Source: an uncultured Eubacteriales bacterium (lineage in GTDB: Bacteria > Bacillota > Clostridia > Oscillospirales > CAG-382). From it: a stretch of 40,495 nt of DNA. How positions within the stretch are numbered: the first letter of the stretch is position 1; every line of letters starts with the position of its first letter. Position numbers and translations under genes: made by a program. Location: assembly GCA_900551295.1 (NCBI GenBank), contig URVJ01000020.1, positions 1 to 40,495 on the forward strand, in the 5' to 3' direction. Positions 16,379 through 24,176 of the stretch are shown in pieces. The notes beneath the pieces are model-generated. The model had not been told where the DNA came from, searched no databases, and saw only the letters and a list, made by a program, of their open reading frames with translations.

Positions 16379-17392
16379 ATGCGACACGATTTTTTGAATT
16401 ATTGCAGCTGTTGCTTATTAGATATCATAAAATATGTTGATGAAAATCACATTGCCAAAGAAAACTTGCACTTCAATGATAAGCGTCTTGCAGACGAGTT
16501 TCAAAGCAAGTGTGCTACTTTAACAGAAGATGAAAAAACAAGCTGGTTAATTAATAATGGGTGTAAAAATGATATATATAATTTTTATTACAAACATTTA
16601 TTTTGCTCATTAATAGTTGACTTTTCTAATTATTATAATGCGTCGGTTGAAATGGCGTATAAAAGGAATATATATGCGGCGTGGGCTCTTTTAAGAAGAC
16701 CTTTGCAGGAAACATTAGCATATCTTGAATGGTTGTATGTTGATAGATATGAACTAATTAAACTAATGTTGGAACAAGACGATACAAAAAAGTATGAGTT
16801 AATGAGCCGAGTGAATAAATCAAAAATTAAAAATCACATTCAAGAAATTCAAGCAGAAGGTGAAAAAGGAATAATTGACCTTTATGAATTTAGGTATTCA
16901 TATGATACAGAGTTTACTATAAACGGTATTTTGCAGGCAACCAATCACCTTATTACAACGCGCCCGGCTTTAAAAACATCTCCCCACGGATTGAATTTTG
17001 TTTTTCAGAATGATGATACAATAAATCGTAATACAGGATTTTATTACACTTCCGTGCCGTATATTATGCTAAATGCAATGAAAATAATTTTTGGGATGTT
17101 TTTTGAGATAGCAAATTTAGATGAATATTCTCAAAATATAAATTATTTGAATTTGTCTTTGAAAAATTTTGGAGCAATGCCAATAGAATTTGAAAAATCA
17201 AAAGAAATATTACAATTAAGCGATAGAAAGATAATATGCCCTCATTGTAAGAAAGGCTATTCGACTAATGAAAAATGGATTGACTTTACCAATAATCGTT
17301 TCAAATGCGACAAGTGTTTTACCGAGTTAGACACATTTGGATTTATTCCTGATTATATGTTAAATAGAACGGAGGAAAACAAAAATGAATGA
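16379..17392 (+). CDS. Unknown protein with C-terminal zinc ribbon in the type III RM island
   Basis: A 337-residue protein with no confident family match. The first ~260 residues are helical and include NIYAAWALLRRPLQETLAYLEWLYVDR, a pattern like the all-helical DUF5677-type domains. The end has a zinc-ribbon-like CPHC...CDKC pair (about 50 residues from the C-terminus). The chosen ATG at 16379 has GGAG 8 nt upstream; in-frame starts at 16331, 16340 and 16361 lack a site and would overlap DUF4391. By eye the gene is clearly more A+T-rich than its neighbours and uses different codons, so it was probably acquired separately. It overlaps the Mod start by 8 nt (ATGAATGA), so it is translationally coupled to the methyltransferase. 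A sensor or effector role is possible. Confidence 0.7.
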   Translation: MRHDFLNYCSCCLLDIIKYVDENHIAKENLHFNDKRLADEFQSKCATLTEDEKTSWLINNGCKNDIYNFYYKHLFCSLIVDFSNYYNASVEMAYKRNIYAAWALLRRPLQETLAYLEWLYVDRYELIKLMLEQDDTKKYELMSRVNKSKIKNHIQEIQAEGEKGIIDLYEFRYSYDTEFTINGILQATNHLITTRPALKTSPHGLNFVFQNDDTINRNTGFYYTSVPYIMLNAMKIIFGMFFEIANLDEYSQNINYLNLSLKNFGAMPIEFEKSKEILQLSDRKIICPHCKKGYSTNEKWIDFTNNRFKCDKCFTELDTFGFIPDYMLNRTEENKNE

Positions 17393-19361
17393 TAAATTAA
17401 AAATGCAGACGGCGAACAAGGCTGATGAGAATTTTAAGAAGCTGGCGGCTATGTTTCCTAATGCCGTTACGGAAACGATTGACGAAAACGGCGAAGTGGT
17501 TCGTGCGATAGACAAAGATGTACTTATGCAGGAAATTAACACAAGGGTTGTTGACGGAAACGAAGAACGCTATCAGTTTACTTGGCCGGACAAGAAAAAA
17601 TCTGTCCTGCTTGCAAATGCTCCGATAAACAAAACCCTCCGCCCCTGCCGTGAGGAAAGCGTGGACTTTGACAACACCGGAAACCTCTATATCGAGGGCG
17701 ATAATCTTGAAGTGCTGAAACTTTTGCAGGAAACATATCTCGGAAAAATCAAAATGATTTACATAGACCCGCCCTACAACACCGGAAATGACTTTGTGTA
17801 TGAGGACGATTTTGCACAAAGCACCGATGAATATCTTGAAAATAGCGGACAGTTCGATGAGGACGGAAATAGACTTGTTCTGAATACCGAAAATAACGGT
17901 CGTTTCCATACTGATTGGCTTAATATGATTTATCCAAGGTTAAGGATTGCAAAGGATTTATTGTCAGAGGATGGCGTTATATTCATCAGCATTGATGATA
18001 ATGAAGTTGATGATCTAAAAAAAGTGTGTAACGAGATATTTGGTGAATTTAACTTTGTTGGATGTGCAGGACGAATTACCAAGAAAGCTAACAATCAAGG
18101 AGACTATTGGGCACCTAATTTTGACTATTTGCTTACATATACAAAAAATAAGAATATGTGCCCTCCATTCTTGGGAGGAGCAAATCATAGTTCTTACAAT
18201 CTTGTAGAAGAAGATGGTCCGAGAAAGGGTGAGCGTTATCAGTTGGTTCGTTTGTATATGTCTAATCTTGACCCAATGAGGGGATGCACAAATCAGAGAT
18301 ACTATATAGAGTGTCCGGATGGCACATTCATCATCCCACCAGGAGAGAATTATCCTGATGAGGTAAAAGATGGAGCATTTATCGTGCCTCAAAGCGGAAA
18401 AGATAAAATATGGCGTTGGTCATATCAGTCATATCTTGATAAGAAAGACCAAATTGTGCTCAAAAAAGGAAAGTCGTCTAATGTAGTAGGCGAAAATGGT
18501 GCAGAAACCACTTGGAACGCTTTCACAAAAACATATCTGAATGATGTTTTGGAGAAATCAACCGCTACCCCAAATAGCTTTATCGAGGAGCACCTCAACC
18601 AAAATGCCACACACGAGTTAAAAAAGTTGGATATTCCGTTTTCCTTTGCGAAACCTTCTTCGCTGATGAAGTATTTGGCTGAAATATGCAGAGTGGATAC
18701 TGGAGATGTTGTTCTCGACTTCTTCTCAGGGAGCGCATCTACAGCTGATGCTGTTATGCAACTTAATTCAGAAAAAGGTATCAAGGCATCCTTTATAATG
18801 GTACAGCTTAATGAAGAATGTAATGAGAAAAGTGATGCTTTCAAAGAGGGATACAGTACTATTTGCGAAATCGGCAAGGAGCGCATCCGTCGTGCTGGAA
18901 AGAAAATTAAAGAGGATAGTCCTTTGACCACACAAGAACTTGATGTTGGCTTCCGTGTGTTGAAGTGTGATAGCTCCAATATGAAAGAGGTTTATTATAA
19001 CCCTGCTGAGTATGAACCGTCAATGTTTGACAATTTGGTTGACAATATCAAAGAAGACAGAACATCGGAAGATTTATTATTTCAAGTTATGCTTGACCTG
19101 GGAATTTTGCTTAGCAGCAAAATTCAAATTAGAAATGAGAAATTAGGAATGAGAAATTATACATACTTTGATGTTGCAGACGGATATTTAATTGCGTGCT
19201 TTGACAAAGATATTGATGAGGAAGTTATCACCGCTATTGCCAAGCAGAAACCGTATTATTTCGTAATGCGTGACAGTTCTATTGCAAACGACAGTGTTGC
19301 AACAAACTTTGAACAAATTTTTGCGGCATTCTCACCCGAAACAATAAGGAAGGTGTTGTAA
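17385..19361 (+). CDS. Type III restriction-modification methyltransferase (Mod)
   Basis: A 658-residue beta-class N6-adenine DNA methyltransferase. The catalytic DPPY is at 128-131 (IYIDPPYNTGNDFVYEDDF). The AdoMet motif FSGS (447-450, VLDFFSGSAST) follows the target-recognition region (about residues 190-430), the motif order of type III Mod proteins. Mod dimers read the recognition site and methylate one strand; Res needs Mod for DNA cleavage. GGAGG precedes the ATG, which is nested in the end of the zinc-ribbon gene. The 5' part (to ~17,920) has the codon style of the neighbours, while about 17,930-19,010 differs visibly, which suggests exchange of the recognition domain. A 14-bp tandem repeat lies at 19128-19155. 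Confidence 0.94.
   Translation: MNDKLKMQTANKADENFKKLAAMFPNAVTETIDENGEVVRAIDKDVLMQEINTRVVDGNEERYQFTWPDKKKSVLLANAPINKTLRPCREESVDFDNTGNLYIEGDNLEVLKLLQETYLGKIKMIYIDPPYNTGNDFVYEDDFAQSTDEYLENSGQFDEDGNRLVLNTENNGRFHTDWLNMIYPRLRIAKDLLSEDGVIFISIDDNEVDDLKKVCNEIFGEFNFVGCAGRITKKANNQGDYWAPNFDYLLTYTKNKNMCPPFLGGANHSSYNLVEEDGPRKGERYQLVRLYMSNLDPMRGCTNQRYYIECPDGTFIIPPGENYPDEVKDGAFIVPQSGKDKIWRWSYQSYLDKKDQIVLKKGKSSNVVGENGAETTWNAFTKTYLNDVLEKSTATPNSFIEEHLNQNATHELKKLDIPFSFAKPSSLMKYLAEICRVDTGDVVLDFFSGSASTADAVMQLNSEKGIKASFIMVQLNEECNEKSDAFKEGYSTICEIGKERIRRAGKKIKEDSPLTTQELDVGFRVLKCDSSNMKEVYYNPAEYEPSMFDNLVDNIKEDRTSEDLLFQVMLDLGILLSSKIQIRNEKLGMRNYTYFDVADGYLIACFDKDIDEEVITAIAKQKPYYFVMRDSSIANDSVATNFEQIFAAFSPETIRKVL
19128..19155 (+). 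repeat. 14-bp tandem repeat in the 3' part of mod
   Basis: ATTAGAAATGAGAA (19128-19141) is followed directly by ATTAGGAATGAGAA (19142-19155), one mismatch, encoding IRNEKLGMRN. It lies at the edge of the stretch with atypical codon use. It may mark a repeat insertion or a recombination joint. Confidence 0.7.
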
Positions 19362-19362
19362 T

Positions 19363-19701
19363 ATGAGTACAGAGTTTCCTAATATCAACTTGGTGAAATT
19401 TCAAATTCCGGACATAGCAGCAGGTCGTGTAATACCTTATGCAGTAGAAAAAAAGATGGCAGAGGACGAACGCAGAAACGAAGAATTGGAACTGACGGTT
19501 GAGCAGAATGAGCAACTGAAGAAAAATTGTGAGCTGCTCGAACAATTATGTTCAATGAGAGAACAGGAGCTGCAAGAAGCTAAACTGAACGCTAAAAAAG
19601 CTAAATGGTACAATACTACAATGATGGTTATCACAGTCATATCAATGCTTGTTGCTGTTGCTGCGTGGTTGCTTCCCAACATATTAGGAGGTGCATCCTA
19701 A
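19363..19701 (+). CDS. Coiled-coil protein with C-terminal membrane anchor
   Basis: A 112-residue protein between Mod and Res. Residues about 30-80 are a Glu/Lys/Leu-rich coiled coil (MAEDERRNEELELTVEQNE and following), and residues about 85-107 form one membrane segment (MMVITVISMLVAVAAWLLPNIL), giving a tail-anchored topology with the coil in the cytoplasm. No family is recognised. The start is 1 nt after the mod stop, with AAGGAAGGTG upstream, and its stop abuts the res start (TAATTG), so it is tightly co-translated. A membrane protein is not a normal part of type III enzymes, which makes this an interesting accessory. Confidence 0.8.
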   Translation: MSTEFPNINLVKFQIPDIAAGRVIPYAVEKKMAEDERRNEELELTVEQNEQLKKNCELLEQLCSMREQELQEAKLNAKKAKWYNTTMMVITVISMLVAVAAWLLPNILGGAS

Positions 19702-22700
19702 TTGAAGTTTAATTTCAAGATACAACAATATCAAACCGATGCGGTTGATGCCGTAGTCAAGGTGTTTGCCGGGCAAGGCTTTCACGACAAAATAAGTTAT
19801 ATTCGTGACATTGGAAAAATAAAGCCGCAGTCTACACAGCTTTCGCTTTCGTTTGCAGATGAATTCGGCGAAAGTTTGGACAGTTTTGACGACACGGGTT
19901 ACAAAAATGAAATGCTCGCTCTTTCCGATGAGCAGCTTCTTAAAAATATACACGCTATGCAGTCGCAGAACAACATAAAGCTATCGTCCTCGCTTATAAA
20001 AGATTTGGGCAGGTGCAGCCTTGATATTGAAATGGAAACAGGTACGGGAAAAACCTATGTGTATATCAAGACTATGTTTGAGCTGAACAAAAAATACGGC
20101 TGGAGCAAGTTTATTGTCGTTGTGCCGAGCATTGCCATTCGTGAGGGCGTATCAAAAACTTTTGAAATCACTTCCGAGCATTTTATGGAGCATTACGGCA
20201 AAAAGGCTCGCTTTTTTGTGTATAACAGTTCCAACTTAAACGCACTTGACAATTTTTCGCAAAGCAGCGGAATAAATGTTATGATTATCAACACGCAAGC
20301 CTTTGCGTCTTCCTTAAAAGAGGACGGCAAAAGCAAAGAGGCACGCATTATCTATTCCAAGCGTGACGAGTTCGGCTCCCGCCGCCCGATAGATGTTATC
20401 AAGGCGAACAGACCGATTATCATTTTGGACGAGCCTCAAAAAATGGGCGGAGAGGTTACGCAAAAGGCTCTTAAAAACTTTAATCCACTCTTTTGCCTTA
20501 ACTATTCGGCAACCCACGCAAAGCAGCACAACCTTATTTATGTGCTTGACGCACTCGATGCGTTTAACAAACGGCTTGTAAAGAAAATCGAAGTAAAAGG
20601 CTTTGAGGTTAAAAACTTTCGTGGAACGGACAAGTATTTATTCCTCGAACAAATTGTATTGTCAAGCAAAAAGCCGCCTATGGCGAAAATTGAGCTTGAA
20701 ATCGGCTACAAAAAATCAATTAACCGTGAAACAAGGCTTTTAGGCGTCGGCGATGACCTTTATTATGTTTCGCAGGAAATGGAGCAATACAAAGGTTTTG
20801 TAATATCGGAAATCGATCCGCTGAGGAGCTCGGTTACCTTTACAAACGGCGAGGTTATTTACACGGGCGATGTTGTGGGTGATGTTTCCGAAAAGGATAT
20901 GCGGCGTATTCAGATAAGGGAAACTATTTTGTCGCACTTTGAAAAAGAGGAAAAGCTCTTTAATATGGGCATAAAAACATTGTCGCTTTTCTTTATCGAC
21001 GAGGTGGCAAAGTATCGCCAATATGATGAAAACGGCGATGAAGTTTTGGGAGAATATGGCAAAATATTTGAGGAAGAATACATAAATATCTTAAACGAAT
21101 ACACAACGCTTTTTGATACTCCGTATCAGAGGTATCTGAAAGAAAAATGCTCCGATGTGTCAAAGGTTCACAAGGGTTATTTCAGCATTGACAAAAAGGG
21201 GCACGCTATCGACAGTAAGTTAAAGCGTGGCAGTGAATTTTCGGACGATATATCGGCGTATGACCTGATACTTAAAAATAAAGAACGCTTGCTTTCGTTT
21301 GACGAGCCGACAAGGTTTATTTTCTCGCACTCGGCACTTCGTGAGGGGTGGGACAATCCGAATGTGTTTCAGATTTGCACACTTAAACACTCCGACAGCA
21401 ACACCGCAAAACGCCAAGAGGTCGGACGAGGACTTCGTTTGTGCGTAAACCAAGCCGGCAACAGAATAGACGCCGAGAGTTTGGGAGACAGCGTTCACAA
21501 CATAAATTTGCTCACGGTCATTGCAAGCGAAAGCTACAAGACATTTGTGTCGGACTTGCAGTCGGATATTAAAACCGTGCTTTACGACAGACCGACCGTT
21601 GCGACAAGCGAATATTTCAAGGGCAAATTTGTTGATGTAAACGGCATACCGACAATTATAGATGAAAAATCTGCAAATGCGATAGAGTTTTATCTCATTT
21701 CTAACGGTTATGTTGATATGGACAGGAAAATCACGGACAAGTACCGCACCGATGCCGAAATGGGCATGATAATTCCGCTTCCGGAGGAACTTTTGCCGAT
21801 GACCGACGGAATACAAACGCTTATACAAGCGGTTTATGATGACAGTGTGCTTGATAAGATGATTGAAAATGCTCACGATACAAAGGTTAAGGACAACCCG
21901 TTAAACGAGAATTTCCACAAAAAAGAGTTTCAAACCCTTTGGAAACAAATAAATCACAAGTACGCTTATACAGTCGAATTTGACAGCAACGAGCTTATAG
22001 AAAAAGCCATAGCACATATTGATGATAAATTGTTTGTTTCGCAGCTTCAATACACTACCACAATCGGCAGACAGAAAGAAGAAATGAACGAGTATGAGGT
22101 TGAACGGGGCGATTCTTTCGGCGGTGAAAAAACAAAGACAAAAACGCTTGCACACAGTGAAATCAGCGGCGTAAGATATGACCTTATCGGAAAAATAGCC
22201 GAGGGAACAACGCTTACGAGGAAAACGGCTGCGGCGATATTAAAGGGTATTCGCTATGACAAAATATTGATGTTCAAGCATAACCCGGAAGAGTTTATCA
22301 CAAAGGTTGTACGGCTTATAAACGAGCAAAAGGCAACTATGATTGTCGAGCATATTTCTTACGATAAAATCGACGGCGAATATAAAAATACGATATTTAC
22401 CGCAGAAAAGCCGTCGCAGAATTATGACAAGGCATTTAAGGCTAACAAAGCGATACAAGATTATGTGTTTACGGACGGCTCTGCCGATAAAAGCATTGAG
22501 CGAAGGTTTGCGGAGGATTTGGACGCCGCAAGCGAGGTTTGCGTGTATGCAAAGCTGCCGAAAGGTTTTCACATTCCGACTCCGGTCGGAAATTACTCTC
22601 CCGACTGGGCAATAGCATTTTATGAGGGAACGGTTAAACACATATACTTTGTAGCGGAAACGAAAGGCACAATGGAAAGCCTTAATTTAAGGCCTATCGA

Positions 22701-22818
22701 GCAAGCCAAAATTTCTTGTGCCAAAAAGCTGTTTAACGAAATATCAACCGAGAATGTTCGTTATCACGATGTGGACAGTTATCAAAAACTGCTTGAAGTT
22801 ATGGATAGTATAAAATGA
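19702..22818 (+). CDS. Type III restriction endonuclease subunit (Res)
   Basis: A 1038-residue Res subunit. It has an N-terminal superfamily 2 helicase with Walker A METGTGKT (about 111-118), motif II DEPQ (243-246) and motif III YSAT, a long middle domain, motif VI-like QEVGRGLRLCVN, and a C-terminal PD-(D/E)xK nuclease: P967-D968, then E986-T-K988 (FVAETKG). With Mod it would translocate or slide on DNA and cut near unmethylated sites. All catalytic motifs look intact. Start is TTG at 19702, about 10 nt after AGGAGGTG, directly abutting the upstream stop. Size is in the normal range. A long inverted repeat follows the stop at once. Confidence 0.94.
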   Translation: MKFNFKIQQYQTDAVDAVVKVFAGQGFHDKISYIRDIGKIKPQSTQLSLSFADEFGESLDSFDDTGYKNEMLALSDEQLLKNIHAMQSQNNIKLSSSLIKDLGRCSLDIEMETGTGKTYVYIKTMFELNKKYGWSKFIVVVPSIAIREGVSKTFEITSEHFMEHYGKKARFFVYNSSNLNALDNFSQSSGINVMIINTQAFASSLKEDGKSKEARIIYSKRDEFGSRRPIDVIKANRPIIILDEPQKMGGEVTQKALKNFNPLFCLNYSATHAKQHNLIYVLDALDAFNKRLVKKIEVKGFEVKNFRGTDKYLFLEQIVLSSKKPPMAKIELEIGYKKSINRETRLLGVGDDLYYVSQEMEQYKGFVISEIDPLRSSVTFTNGEVIYTGDVVGDVSEKDMRRIQIRETILSHFEKEEKLFNMGIKTLSLFFIDEVAKYRQYDENGDEVLGEYGKIFEEEYINILNEYTTLFDTPYQRYLKEKCSDVSKVHKGYFSIDKKGHAIDSKLKRGSEFSDDISAYDLILKNKERLLSFDEPTRFIFSHSALREGWDNPNVFQICTLKHSDSNTAKRQEVGRGLRLCVNQAGNRIDAESLGDSVHNINLLTVIASESYKTFVSDLQSDIKTVLYDRPTVATSEYFKGKFVDVNGIPTIIDEKSANAIEFYLISNGYVDMDRKITDKYRTDAEMGMIIPLPEELLPMTDGIQTLIQAVYDDSVLDKMIENAHDTKVKDNPLNENFHKKEFQTLWKQINHKYAYTVEFDSNELIEKAIAHIDDKLFVSQLQYTTTIGRQKEEMNEYEVERGDSFGGEKTKTKTLAHSEISGVRYDLIGKIAEGTTLTRKTAAAILKGIRYDKILMFKHNPEEFITKVVRLINEQKATMIVEHISYDKIDGEYKNTIFTAEKPSQNYDKAFKANKAIQDYVFTDGSADKSIERRFAEDLDAASEVCVYAKLPKGFHIPTPVGNYSPDWAIAFYEGTVKHIYFVAETKGTMESLNLRPIEQAKISCAKKLFNEISTENVRYHDVDSYQKLLEVMDSIK

Positions 22819-22875
22819 CGAAACACCGGTGCAAAGTCAAATATTTTAACTTTCGTTTATTTGCACTATGTTTCG
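22819..22875. repeat. Interrupted inverted repeat directly after res
   Basis: CGAAACA (22819-22825) pairs with TGTTTCG (22869-22875) and GTGCAAA (22829-22835) with TTTGCAC (22860-22866), around an A+T-rich loop. It begins at the base after the res stop. There is no T run, so it may be a Rho-independent-like stop with a weak tail, an mRNA stabiliser or a recombination site. Confidence 0.6.
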
Positions 22876-22986
22876 ACAGCATTTTCACGCCTTTTATGAT
22901 ATAATATGGATAAATAGCAGACTTTATAATATTTTATACAGAGTTTGCGTGCAGAACATCGAATATTATAACAAGGAGTGGAAAAT

Positions 22987-23046
22987 ATGCGAACATTAAA
23001 AATATATAAAAGCAAATTCAGATTTCATCAAATCCGGCGGGGTTAA
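22987..23046 (+). CDS. 19-codon leader-type ORF
   Basis: ATG at 22987 follows AAGGAGTGG (spacing 7) and encodes 19 mostly basic residues (MRTLKIYKSKF...RRG). Its last codons lie inside the 5' arm of a strong terminator (23030-23068), so ribosome position on it would affect hairpin formation. A TATAAT with extended TGA at 22900-22905 is a possible promoter -10. The layout is like translational attenuators of resistance or transfer genes. It is short, so coding is uncertain. Confidence 0.45.
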   Translation: MRTLKIYKSKFRFHQIRRG

Positions 23047-23068
23047 ACCTTGTCGGATTTATTTTTTG
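23030..23068 (+). terminator. Terminator overlapping the leader ORF
   Basis: A 13-bp stem (23030-23042 with 23048-23060, including G-T pairs) with a TTAAA loop, then ATTTTTTG. The stop codon of the short ORF is inside the loop, which is typical of attenuation. Confidence 0.75.
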
Positions 23069-23138
23069 TCGATTTTTACGGCAATGTATTATAAATTCGG
23101 ATATTTTATCGAATATAAATAGAGAGAGGGTGTCTGCG

Positions 23139-23192
23139 ATGCAGAAATTAAAAAGTAAAGATAACTATACGACAAAAACAACATATACATAA
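23139..23192 (+). CDS. 17-codon second leader-type ORF
   Basis: ATG at 23139 follows AGAGAGAGGGTG and encodes MQKLKSKDNYTTKTTYT. The 5' side (GGGTGTCTGC, 23128-23137) can pair with bulges to GCAAGACATACCC (23215-23227), which would hide the ribosome site. Together with the next hairpin it suggests a switchable leader. Coding is unproven. Confidence 0.4.
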   Translation: MQKLKSKDNYTTKTTYT

Positions 23193-23197
23193 TTTTG

Positions 23198-23255
23198 GCG
23201 TGGCATATCTGCCCGCAAGACATACCCTCCTTCTGCTTTGCCGGATATGCCGTGC
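23198..23255 (+). promoter_or_regulatory. 12-bp stem in the leader RNA before a small gene
   Basis: Bases 23198-23209 (core GGCATATC) pair with 23244-23255 (core GATATGCC), two G-T pairs. The stem ends five bases before the AGGAGTGGG ribosome site of the 36-codon ORF at 23272, so it can affect its translation. It competes with pairing of 23128-23137 to 23215-23227. Confidence 0.5.
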
Positions 23256-23271
23256 GGTTAGGAGTGGGATT

Positions 23272-23382
23272 ATGACAAGCAATAAAATTATAACCGTGCA
23301 TAGCATACGGCGAGAGCATAAAAAACATAAGACAAAACAAAAGGCTCCAAAGCAATCGGATGACTATCACACGGACACCTAA
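23272..23382 (+). CDS. 36-residue basic protein
   Basis: ATG at 23272 has GGAGTGGG 4-11 nt upstream. The product is very basic (IRREHKKHKTKQKAPKQ in the middle) with an acidic-polar tail, and no family is recognised. It is followed 14 bp later by a strong terminator and preceded by the leader structures, which makes it the most likely target of that leader. Possible roles include a nucleic-acid-binding peptide or a longer leader for a lost gene. Confidence that it is translated is moderate. Confidence 0.5.
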   Translation: MTSNKIITVHSIRREHKKHKTKQKAPKQSDDYHTDT

Positions 23383-23396
23383 GACACGCTGACCGT

Positions 23397-23450
23397 ACAG
23401 CCAAATTTACCCGTATTTTTAGAACGGGCAAGTTTGGCTGTTTTTGTTTT
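23397..23450 (+). terminator. Strong intrinsic terminator
   Basis: ACAGCCAAA (23397-23405) with TTTGGCTGT (23433-23441), and inside it CCCGT with ACGGG; TTTTGTTTT follows. It closes the leader/small-ORF unit. Confidence 0.88.
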
Positions 23451-23530
23451 CTGTGCTTTATTCAACATAGCCGGGCACCGCCGTCGCTCTTTGTGCAAAT
23501 CTAACAAAATTTACACAAAGGAGCGAAATT

Positions 23531-23617
23531 ATGAAATTATTTTTTGATTTAGGAAAAGAACTGTCCGCAATATCATTTAGAATAGTTAGCGAAAGGAGGT
23601 GCAGTCGGCTTGGATAG
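23531..23617 (+). CDS. 28-codon ORF coupled to the DeoR-type HTH gene
   Basis: ATG at 23531 has AAAGGAG 7 nt upstream and encodes 28 residues (MKLFFDLGKELSAISFRIV...). Its stop (23615-23617) overlaps the TTG start of the following HTH gene, and that gene's ribosome site AAAGGAGGTG is inside this ORF. The arrangement implies translational coupling. No family is recognised. Confidence 0.55.
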   Translation: MKLFFDLGKELSAISFRIVSERRCSRLG

Positions 23618-23954
23618 ACAATTAACTTCTTTTGAAAGAAGACTTGAAATTCTTTTTATCCTTATGCGAAACAATAAATGCTCGATGAAAGATTTGGCAT
23701 TTCATTATTCTGTTTCAGACAGGACAATTCGCAGAGATATACTGTTTTTGAGCCGATATGCACCTATATGTACCAAAACAGGAATAGATGGCGGAGCGTT
23801 TTTAATGAACGGCTATCGAAAAGAGCTTTATTTACCTCTGTCCAAAGACGAGGAAAATCTTTTGTTCAGGCTTATGCCTACCGTTTGTGCAAACGAGCAG
23901 CATCTGCTTGCGACAATAATTAACAAGTACGCACTACCTAAACAGAGTACATAA
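23610..23954 (+). CDS. DeoR-type winged-helix regulator, short
   Basis: A 114-residue protein with an HTH of the DeoR/HTH_11 type at about residues 8-60 (RRLEILFILMRNNKCSMKDLAFHYSVSDRTIRRDILFLSRYAPICTKTGIDGGAF). It lacks the sugar-phosphate-binding domain of full DeoR regulators. Start is TTG at 23610 after AAAGGAGGTG. Small DNA-binding proteins of this kind are regular in the accessory part of Tn1549-like elements. The same frame stays open after the TAA to 24176 apart from that stop, so the ORF at 23994 may once have been joined to it. The target is unknown. Confidence 0.75.
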   Translation: MDRQLTSFERRLEILFILMRNNKCSMKDLAFHYSVSDRTIRRDILFLSRYAPICTKTGIDGGAFLMNGYRKELYLPLSKDEENLLFRLMPTVCANEQHLLATIINKYALPKQST

Positions 23955-23993
23955 CCCTTTCATTTTACAAAGAAAGCACGCAAGATAACGGCG

Positions 23994-24176
23994 GTGCAGA
24001 ATAACGGCAAACAGATACATTCCGGTACGGACGAGCCAAGTGACGGATACGCCAAGACGATAGCTTTGCTTCTACTTCATCCTTCTTTCTTGATGAAAAG
24101 CTATAAGAGCGAGAAATATCAGCGTTACAATGCAAGCGGCAGCTTTGCGGGCGATAACTCTTTATCGGGACAATGA
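23994..24176 (+). CDS. Possible 60-codon ORF in frame with the HTH gene
   Basis: A GTG at 23994 opens a 60-codon frame (ending GSFAGDNSLSGQ) without a good ribosome site. It is in the same frame as the HTH gene that stops at 23954, so it may be read through, reinitiated on, or a decayed 3' part. Its TGA stop overlaps an ATG (ATGA at 24173). An antisense ORF here is considered a shadow. No family is recognised. Confidence 0.35.
   Translation: MQNNGKQIHSGTDEPSDGYAKTIALLLLHPSFLMKSYKSEKYQRYNASGSFAGDNSLSGQ

Noticed and set aside
12445..22818. Reading the island as DISARM or BREX
   Set aside because: No DUF1998, PglX, PglZ or BrxC-type gene is present; the methyltransferase and nuclease are clearly type III Mod and Res.
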